From Deefgea rivuli DSM 18356 (GTDB lineage: Bacteria > Pseudomonadota > Gammaproteobacteria > Burkholderiales > Chitinibacteraceae): a stretch of DNA of 64,000 nt. The stretch lies in contig NZ_JHVM01000009.1 in the NCBI RefSeq assembly GCF_000620145.1, positions 265,646 to 329,645 of the forward strand, written 5' to 3'. Position numbers and translations under genes: made by a program. The notes under the pieces were generated by a model, which did no database searches, was not told the origin of the DNA, and was given only the letters and a program-made list of their open reading frames with translations. Within the stretch, counting starts at the first letter, position 1, and each line of letters opens with the position of its first letter. Positions 37,512 to 45,200 of the stretch are shown here, piece after piece.

Positions 37512-39143
37512 ATGTTTAAATTTTTATTAAGCCAATCGCGCGGGTTGCTGTTTTTTACGGCTCTGGCGAGCGTGATTCACGGCGCTTGTAGTGTCTTGCT
37601 CGTCACGCAAATTAGCGGCGCGCTAACCGCTGATGCGCTTGCTCGCGATCGTATGGCGCTGACTTTTGGCCTTACCGCCTTGGTGGTGATGCTCAGCCAA
37701 ATGGCTGCATCCATTTTATCCGAGCGCTTAAGTCATCACGCCGACGCCCAATTGCGGCTATACGTCAGCCAGCGCGTGATGGATACCGATTACCGCCATC
37801 TGGAAGCGATAGGAGCCGCCAAAGTGCAATCAGCCTTGGCCGAGCACACCGCCAAAGTGGCCGAGTTTTTTGTCAGTTTCCCCGCGATTTTGACCAATGC
37901 CGTCGTCGTGCTGGGCTGCTTGACTTATATGTTGATGCTATCGTGGCAAGTTTTTTTGTTTGCCGTGTTGGTATTAGCTTTAGGCTCCTTGGCGTATCAC
38001 TTGGTGCATTTGCGTGCCATTGTGCATTTGGACGCCGCCGCCGATGAGCAAGACCGATTATTTGGTCATTTTCGCTCGCTGACTGATGGAGCAAAAGAGC
38101 TGCGCTTACATCGCAATAAACGTACGGTATTTGCCAATAAGGTCTTGGGTGAGTCGATTGAAATCGTACGTCGCGAGCGCACCAAGGGCATGTCGATTTT
38201 TCTGCTGTCGGCCAGCTGGAGCAATTTTCTGATTTACGCGTTTATTGGTCTGGTGTTGTTTGTGCTAATTCGTGATGTGCCCAATCAAGCCAAAATTATG
38301 ACCGGCTTTGCGCTGGTGTTTGTGTATATGGTGACGCCACTGGAAGTGTTATTGCTTAATTTGCCGCGCGCCAACCTCGCCAAAGCATCGGCTGACCGCA
38401 TTGATGACGTGACGCAAGGCATGCAAGTCAACGAAAACCCCGCGAATCCCTTACAACTGCCGGTGCTGAAATCGCTGGAGTTAGATGGCGTAGCGCATCG
38501 TTATTACCACGAACAGAGCGACGATTTTTTTGCTTTGGGACCCATGAGTTTGAGTTTTAAAGCCGGTGAAGTGGTGTTTTTGGTCGGCGGCAACGGCAGC
38601 GGCAAAACCACTTTAGCCAAATTATTGGTCGGTTTATATCCGCCGGAGCAGGGTAGTGTGAAACTCAATGGCGAATTGATTGACGACGCCAATCGCGATC
38701 AATACCGCCAAATATTCAGCACGGTATTTTCGGATTTCCATTTATTTGATCGCTTATTGCAGGTCGGCAATACCGACACCAGTGCACTCGACCAACGCGG
38801 CAATCAATTGCTGGCGCGTTTGCACTTACAGCACAAAGTACAAGTAAAAAACGGCGCGTTTACCACGCAAGCCTTGTCACAAGGGCAGCGAAAACGACTG
38901 GCTTTGGTCGTCGCCTATTTAGAAGATCGTCCATTTATGGTGTTTGACGAGTGGGCCGCCGATCAAGATCCGGTATTTAAAAATGTGTTCTATCACGACG
39001 TGCTCAGCGAACTGAAAGCGCAAGGCAAAACCATTTTGGTGATTTCACACGACGACCGTTATTTCCATTTGGCCGATCGAATGCTGCGAATGGAGAACGG
39101 TCAGCTACAAATCGTCGAGCAGCAAGAACTCATCCCCGCCTAA
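37512..39143 (+). CDS. PvdE/SyrD-type cyclic-peptide/siderophore ABC exporter
   Basis: This 543-residue half-transporter has an N-terminal membrane domain with about six helices (residues 10-290) and a C-terminal ATPase: Walker A GGNGSGKT at 359-366, signature LSQGQRKRLAL, Walker B FMVFDEWAADQDP and the switch His in VISHDD. It belongs to the cyclic peptide exporter family with PvdE and SyrD, inner-membrane proteins that move siderophore or lipopeptide precursors into the periplasm. It follows the periplasmic acylase on the same strand, which mirrors the PvdE-then-PvdQ maturation path of pyoverdine. It probably acts as a homodimer. Confidence 0.93.
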   Translation: MFKFLLSQSRGLLFFTALASVIHGACSVLLVTQISGALTADALARDRMALTFGLTALVVMLSQMAASILSERLSHHADAQLRLYVSQRVMDTDYRHLEAIGAAKVQSALAEHTAKVAEFFVSFPAILTNAVVVLGCLTYMLMLSWQVFLFAVLVLALGSLAYHLVHLRAIVHLDAAADEQDRLFGHFRSLTDGAKELRLHRNKRTVFANKVLGESIEIVRRERTKGMSIFLLSASWSNFLIYAFIGLVLFVLIRDVPNQAKIMTGFALVFVYMVTPLEVLLLNLPRANLAKASADRIDDVTQGMQVNENPANPLQLPVLKSLELDGVAHRYYHEQSDDFFALGPMSLSFKAGEVVFLVGGNGSGKTTLAKLLVGLYPPEQGSVKLNGELIDDANRDQYRQIFSTVFSDFHLFDRLLQVGNTDTSALDQRGNQLLARLHLQHKVQVKNGAFTTQALSQGQRKRLALVVAYLEDRPFMVFDEWAADQDPVFKNVFYHDVLSELKAQGKTILVISHDDRYFHLADRMLRMENGQLQIVEQQELIPA

Positions 39144-39380
39144 ATAGGCTGATGACGTTGACTATTAGATGTTTTTATTCAGAACTCATGTGACTTTAAA
39201 AATAAAATTAGATTTAAATCAATGGTTTATTAAATAATAACTCTGCGAGTACTGTGATTTTTCGTCGCAAGATCGTCATATCACTGAACAATGAGTTAAG
39301 CGTTTTGAGCTTCCCCGTAAAGGGCGCGTGAGACATTGTTTGATTTATGTATTTGCTACTCGCATGGCGAACGCATTGAT

Positions 39381-39404
39381 ACAGCCCTTCGGGGCTGTTT
39401 TTTC
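39381..39404 (+). terminator. Rho-independent terminator with UUCG tetraloop
   Basis: ACAGCCC-TTCG-GGGCTGT forms a 7-bp stem with a stable UUCG loop followed directly by TTTTTT. It lies about 240 bp after the exporter stop and 27 bp before the PepSY gene start. The 39144-39380 stretch before it is A/T-rich and shows no convincing reading frame, so this ends either a long 3' untranslated region or a small RNA. Confidence 0.8.
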
Positions 39405-39430
39405 ATCTGGTGGCTGTGGAGTTTGCTGTA

Positions 39431-40645
39431 ATGCGTTTCTTTAATCGTCAGTCGGTCGTTGTGTTGCATCGCTGGATCGGCTTGACGATGACTTTATTTT
39501 TACTAAGCGCGGGTTTGACGGGGGCGCTGCTGGCCTTTAATGAAGAGCTGGATCAGTGGCTGGCGAGCGATTTGTATCAGATTCGCATTCCGCATGCGGC
39601 ACAGCCGCTGTCGGCATTGGTACTGCATCAGCACGTCAACGCACAATTAGCACCACGTGCCGAGCTGAATGTCTTGCAACTGGCGATCCCAAGCGAGCAT
39701 GCGCTGGCGTTATGGGTGACGGCCAAAACCAATCCCGCGACCAAGCTGCCTTACGAGCTGGGCTTCAGTCAAATTTTTATCGATCCGTACAGCGGGCGCA
39801 TCCAAGGGCAGCGAGAATGGGGCGAGTTTCGCTGGTCATCCCATGCGCTGATGCCATTTTTGTATCGCTTGCATTACACCTTTGCGATACCGGATTGGGG
39901 AGTGGTCATTATGGGGATTGTGGCTTTATTGTGGGTGATCGATTGCTTTGCGGGCGCGTATTTGACCTTCCCCAAAGGTCGTCCTTTTGTCGAAAAATGG
40001 CGACCGGCGTGGAAAATCAAAACGGGCGCGAGTTTTCACCGCATCAACCTTGATCTGCATCGGGCGAGTGGCTTGTGGTTGTGGGCGGTGCTGCTGATTT
40101 TTGCGTGGTCGAGCGTGGCGTTTAATTTGCGCGAGCAAGTGTATTATCCCGTGATGAAAAGCCTATTGGTCTTTCAAAAAGACTTATGGAACTTCCCCGC
40201 ACAGCCGTTGGCAAAAGGCCAAGTGATTCTAAATTGGGGGCAGGCCTTAGGTCACTCAGAGCAAGCAATGCAAGGCTTGGCACAAGAGAGAGGCTTTACT
40301 GTCGGCCAAGCCGAGCGCTTGTTTTATCTTAAAGAGCAAAATATGTACGCTTACAGCGTAAAAACCAGCTTGGATGTGGGCGAGATGGGAATGAGCTATG
40401 TCGGGATTAACGCCGTGAGCGGCGCGCGCATTGGCTACAATTTGCCCAGCAGCATTGCCGCAGGCGATACGATCACCAGTTGGCTTTACGCGCTGCATAT
40501 GGGCAAAGTTTGGGGCTTGCTGTATCGAATTTTTGTCTGTTTTTTTGGACTGACTATTGCGGGGCTCACCATCACCGGATTTATTCTGTGGTGGAAAAAA
40601 CGTCAGGCACGAAATTTTTTAGCCAAGGGACGTAAGGTGAATTGA
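39431..40645 (+). CDS. PepSY-associated membrane protein, possible ferric siderophore reductase
   Basis: ATG 39431 is preferred over GTG 39410 because GGAG lies 9 nt upstream of it; the protein then has 404 residues. It has an N-terminal helix preceded by VLHRWIGL, a periplasmic PepSY-type region, two or three central helices (about 170-245) and a C-terminal helix ending GFILWWKKR. Conserved His residues lie near each membrane face (for example LHRW, YRLHY, LDLHRASGLW, ALHMGKVWG), consistent with haem binding. PepSY_TM proteins next to siderophore loci (such as FpvG in Pseudomonas) are linked to reductive iron release. This role is inferred from context. The strong terminator just upstream implies its own promoter or read-through. 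Confidence 0.82.
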   Translation: MRFFNRQSVVVLHRWIGLTMTLFLLSAGLTGALLAFNEELDQWLASDLYQIRIPHAAQPLSALVLHQHVNAQLAPRAELNVLQLAIPSEHALALWVTAKTNPATKLPYELGFSQIFIDPYSGRIQGQREWGEFRWSSHALMPFLYRLHYTFAIPDWGVVIMGIVALLWVIDCFAGAYLTFPKGRPFVEKWRPAWKIKTGASFHRINLDLHRASGLWLWAVLLIFAWSSVAFNLREQVYYPVMKSLLVFQKDLWNFPAQPLAKGQVILNWGQALGHSEQAMQGLAQERGFTVGQAERLFYLKEQNMYAYSVKTSLDVGEMGMSYVGINAVSGARIGYNLPSSIAAGDTITSWLYALHMGKVWGLLYRIFVCFFGLTIAGLTITGFILWWKKRQARNFLAKGRKVN

Positions 40646-40680
40646 GCTGCTTGCTTTCAAGCGCATTGAACTTGATTTAA

Positions 40681-40716
40681 GGGCGCAGGTACTCTCAGGC
40701 ACAGAAGGAGACAGCG
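40681..40716 (+). ncRNA. Possible remnant of a glycine riboswitch (3' half)
   Basis: The stretch GGTACTCTCAGGCACAGAAG followed by GAGACAGCG resembles the conserved 3' strand of glycine riboswitch aptamers (CTCTCAGGC-A-x-GGACAG). The matching 5' half (GGAGAG and the GAAGG-GCAA loop) is not visible upstream, and no glycine cleavage or Na+/alanine symporter gene follows. A short open stretch from a TTG at 40719 may be a decayed leader of such a gene. I treat this as a degenerate remnant; the rest of 40646-40940 shows only a weak hairpin (AAGCTCC/GGAGCTT at 40864-40894). Confidence 0.3.
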
Positions 40717-40940
40717 ATTGAGCATTACCTCCAACATGGTCGATGCATTGCTGCCGCCATCAGCGCGCTGTGTTAACCAAGGCGGTAGACTAGATCGATG
40801 ACCGCTTAGGCCGAACTGCCGTCATAAAGGTGGAGTAGCTGAACATACGTTCGCCAAAATAATAAGCTCCCCAGCATTTTTAGCTAAGGAGCTTTGTTTC
40901 AAAATGCTTTTTGTTCAATATCAGGAAAGTTACCCACAGA

Positions 40941-41056
40941 AACTGTGGATTAACCGAAACGATAAAGCATGCCCCCTGATCATTAAAGGCCGCAACCTGA
41001 AGGTTAGCGGCCTCTCATTTTTTACTTTCGGCATCGACACTTCGGCCTTAGCAGTC
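40941..41056 (+). repeat. 115-bp MITE-like repeat, copy 1
   Basis: The centre has AGGCCGCAACC...GGTTAGCGGCCT, and the right end TCGGCCTTAGCAGTC matches the family terminal repeat; the left end is degenerate. A second right-end sequence (41128-41142, TCGGCCAAAGCCAAC) and a lone left end (40800-40814, GACCGCTTAGGCCGA) flank it, so more than one insertion probably happened here. Confidence 0.75.
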
Positions 41057-41202
41057 ATTCGCGCTAACAGATCGAAGCGAAGGGGATGGATGAGGGCTTT
41101 AGTTTTTTAGCCTTGGGCATTGACAGATCGGCCAAAGCCAACGCTCGCTAAAAAGTCTATTTACGGAATGTCTGAATTGGAACTCGCCCCCCAATGGAAT
41201 AT

Positions 41203-42192
41203 CTAATCGGAAAATTCTGCGCCCAACAGCACGAATAGTCGATCCAATTCAATTCGACTTTTCTCGTCTTTGGGTTCGCGATCTGCCCCAAAGAGAACAG
41301 GGTAAAGACTTGGAGCATCGACGGATACCGTAAAATTGTGAGTTGCCCCATCTGACATCTCAGTTGTGCTCACAGATTGCACGGTGAAATAGCGCAACAT
41401 ATTGTGAAGCGGAGAGTCTCCAGTCTTGAATTTGCAGTTCTTGAACGCTCCGCCAGCACGTTGGATGAAGTTCGTCATTGTACCTGCGACACGAGATATC
41501 GACTGAATATCACCCAAGGCATTGCCGGGATTAAAATTCTCAGGCTTCCCTGCGAATTTCATCACCAGTCGGGCGTCCTCGCACCCATACACGACCGCGA
41601 CCGGCACCAGCACCACTGGGTGACTCGTACTGATCCCGAGCTCTTGCGCTTTGGCGCAAAGTATTTCAGCCATCTTGAGGCGTTGTTTCCCTCCGGTGAT
41701 CTTGTTGTGTAGTCCTTGGGCGCTCGCGAACTGAAGGAATGCTAGATACTCTGGCATTGACTGCTCAGGATGGGCTCCAAACAGTTCGGTCGAATAGGCT
41801 TTGACGAAGTCCCAAGGCTCTAGGACAAGTGCGTTTTTAAAGAAGGCGCCCATGGCATCCCAGTCCCGTTGTGCCTCGAGGACAAAATCCTCAGCAGAAA
41901 ACTTGCTGCGCAGGTCACTGGCTTTCTCCATCAGAGCAGGGAGGTAGGACACGCTGTTATGGCGGAGGTCGATATCGCGAAGCGCATGGATCGATTCCTT
42001 ATGCTTCTCGTCCTTGAAGCTCTTGGACTCACGGTAAGTCTTGATATGTGCGATTGCACAAATGTCCAGAAAGTAGATTGTGGGCACCATCTGCTCCCAT
42101 TGCAACATAGTGGCAATGAATTCATCGTCTTGACCCTGAGAGATTTTGACGTTAATTGTAATCTGACTGTGCTGCGACGCAAGCGAAACCAT
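41203..42192 (-). CDS. Unknown 329-residue partner of the NACHT protein, PIN-like features
   Basis: I do not recognise the family. The start is well supported: GGGGAGGA lies 5 nt before ATG 42192. After a short N-terminal segment comes TIYFLDICAIAHIK (about residues 38-51), a hydrophobic strand with an Asp that resembles the first strand of PIN nuclease domains (hhhLD-x-N/C). Further acidic residues occur in YGCEDARLV and NALGDIQSI (about 207-240), spaced as in PIN active sites. The remainder is mixed alpha/beta without signal or membrane segments. It is the second gene of an operon with the NACHT-nuclease gene 84 bp upstream, and both have GC and codon use unlike their neighbours. A role as effector or regulator of that system is inferred from this pairing. 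Confidence 0.6.
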   Translation of the reverse strand: MVSLASQHSQITINVKISQGQDDEFIATMLQWEQMVPTIYFLDICAIAHIKTYRESKSFKDEKHKESIHALRDIDLRHNSVSYLPALMEKASDLRSKFSAEDFVLEAQRDWDAMGAFFKNALVLEPWDFVKAYSTELFGAHPEQSMPEYLAFLQFASAQGLHNKITGGKQRLKMAEILCAKAQELGISTSHPVVLVPVAVVYGCEDARLVMKFAGKPENFNPGNALGDIQSISRVAGTMTNFIQRAGGAFKNCKFKTGDSPLHNMLRYFTVQSVSTTEMSDGATHNFTVSVDAPSLYPVLFGADREPKDEKSRIELDRLFVLLGAEFSD

Positions 42193-42276
42193 TGAATCCT
42201 CCCCTATTTATTGAGCGCCCCTTACAGATTGCTCTTGTGCGGTTGGTTTAATCAGAAATCCGGACATGTTCATACA

Positions 42277-45200
42277 TCAGATCGTACAACGGATGCTGAA
42301 AACGAGCAGTTCGGCGACTGATGGCATATTTTCCTTGATCTTGTTAGCTTCTAATTGAACGTGCTTAACCAATTCATCGAAGCTCTGTTTCATTGCGCCC
42401 GGGAGATCCCACCCCTTTTTTTCGAGTTCCATCAATACGAGAATCCCGTGTGAGCTGTTTCGACCAATCAGGTACTGACCAACTATTTGCCGCGTGAGTG
42501 TGTCGTCGACGAGGGATTTCGCTGAATAATTTCTAGTGCTGTCGAGAGGTTTGATCTCGATGCATACATTTCCTCTAGCACAGGCACATTGGATATCTGT
42601 GCGCTTGTCGTCATCAACCTCTTCTTCTCGATGAATACTGAAGCGCAGGTTCTGCGTGTCTTGGAGTTTCGCTGCTAGCCAGAGCTGTAGATGTTTCTCG
42701 GGCATTCCTTGTTTGAACAACGGGCGTTCGCTGAACGGTCCTTCCTCGAGCGACGTACGGATCTCCTCCAGCCTTGCCAGCACCTGCTCGTAGAGTTGCG
42801 CTTCGCTTGCGGGCGCCGAGTCGAAGACTTTGTGAAGATCGCGCAACTGATCTGGACGCCAACGCGCGCCCACCTCGGCCTCGCGTTCGGCGTGTTCGAC
42901 TAAGCAGGCTTTCAAGTGCCTCTGGAGTCCAGCATCAAGCACGACACTAACCAGCCGCTGGAGCGCTTGGCGTCCGGCCTTCCCACGTATGCCAATCAAC
43001 TGCTGAGTGATATCAGAATACATGCGCTCGGTCATCCCACCCCCGGACGCGCTAGACGGGCTGTCCAAGGAAGTCCCGCTAAGCTCAGAGCCAAACAAAA
43101 CCTCGCAGATATCAGTTAACAGATCGGCAGCTGTCGAGGTCCAAGATTCCCAAACCCACTTCGAGTCCCACATAGCGGTAGCAAATTCGTCGATCTGCCG
43201 AGCTCGTTGGTGGCCAGGCGCAAGCGTAGCAAGATGCTGGGAGAACCAATTCCAAGCGGAACAGTTGCTGGCAGCCATCCACAGCCGGAGCCACGTCAAG
43301 TCCGAAATGTAACCCGACGCATCTTTATACCGTTCGAGTGCATCCCGGCACAGGGAGTCGAACTCCTCTTGCTGGATAAGTTGTGCCTCATTTAGGAGTA
43401 CCACCAACTGTTTCAAGGTTGCTTCGTCGCCTACTCTGCCACCATGTACCAGTGGAATCAGCGTCATCAGTAATTTGTGCCGGACGCTGCATGGGCTCTG
43501 CAAAACCATCGCCAACGTGGCTTGTCGGATGCCATCGGAACGCAGCGAGCCGACATCCTCTAGCAACCATGGCGTCAATGCGGCGATGACATCGCTGGAT
43601 CTCATTTGGCACAAAGTGTGGAACCATTCTGGCAGCTTGGCGTTTGACCACACTGCTACCTGAGCGGCCACCGCCACCTCGGCTCCAGACAATCCCACGC
43701 AATCTACCCCGTCGGTGATCCATAAGTTGATACTCGCCTCTGCAATCCTAACTGGCATGGGCTTTTGCGGCCTGCCTGACTGATAATGAAAAAGCGGGCT
43801 GCTCAACACGGCCTTGCCTCGGTAGGCCAATAAGCCCAGGCGAAATGCAGTCGCGATGTGCTCCCCGAACTCCATATCGACGGCACCAAGATCGATGACG
43901 CGACCATTCGAAATAAGCTCACCAGGGTTGGTGAAGTTTACAAGACGAAGCAGGCTGGGTAGGTCCTCGCCGTCGGCAATCTGTGCGCGTCGGGCGTCTA
44001 ATTCGGATTTGATCTGTTCCCATTTTGCGTATGGGGCTGACGTTATGGTTGGCGTCGCCAGCTTTGCCGCCTTAGCAGGCTTATTGACCGTGATAGCACG
44101 AAGACTCCTTAGTTGTCGGTATCTGTCGCAGACCAGTGCTGCACGCTGATCCGATCGAGGGAACAGCCCTCGCAAGGCACATTTTCGTTCGAATCGGCTG
44201 CGCAGCCTTAGAACGGTTTCGACACACAACTCGAACCAGATCGCCTGCTCAGTGGGCTGCGTCGTCACATCATGTGCCCATTTAATGAGTTCAGGTATAT
44301 CCGCTGGCTCCAGAGTGACGATGCAAGGTGCCCCTCCAGCCAAGCGTCCCTTGGAAAAACCAATCGGCTCTGAGCAGGCAATAGCCAGCGTAACCTGCCA
44401 GCGAAACGCCGGCATGGTCTTGATAGTTGCACATAGCCTAGTGACCTCGTCTCGGTGGATTAGGCCAGCGAGACGCAAATCGTCGATCAACACAGCGGCG
44501 TCGACACAGGCTTGAGGTAGCGGACTGTCGTTCTGCCGAGCCAGATAGAAAACCTGCTCGAGACAGCCGACCAGCGCATAGATGCGCCAATCCCGTTCGG
44601 ATTGGAATGGGGCAGAAGGCTGTATGAGGGGCATTCCTGATACCTTGGAAGCGCAACTGTCGTGAACAGCCTTCAGCAAAAGTTCGGCATCCACAAGAGT
44701 GGCGTTTGATAGCAGCATTTCCTTGAGCGTCATGGCCATAAAGCCGCAGCCCTCATCTTCCGCTTCGCTCTCTGTCTGATTGAATATGGTTGTAAGGGTC
44801 AAAGAAGAAAGCTCGTGCCAATTGATGACCACTAGGGCCTCAGATACCGCGCGATTGCCGAGAAATTTATGCAACTCAAGGTCGTAAAGCACTTTGGCAC
44901 GGTGCTCTGGGGCACCAACTGCCCCTAGGGCACTCAATGCCGCAGTCCTCTCCCATAGCGTGCAGTCAATCTTCCCGTAGTTGGCGAATGCCGGGTCGGC
45001 ACAGGACTTCAGTTTGCCGCATCGCACTAGCCTGTAAGCAAAGGCTCTGGCTTCATGTGATGCCTCGTTATCCTTCAGAATGGCGGCGACACTGGCCGGT
45101 GCAACGACGCGTGCAACCCTAGTGCAGGTATTGTCGCTAACATACCATCTGGCCTTGCTTGCGAACTTGCTTGCGTCCGCGAAAATTTTCAAAGCCTCGT

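Noticed and set aside
37512..39143. Transporter as a lipid A flippase (MsbA)
   Set aside because: The sequence features LSQGQRKRLAL and FDEWAADQDP and the position beside the acylase fit the PvdE/SyrD group better.
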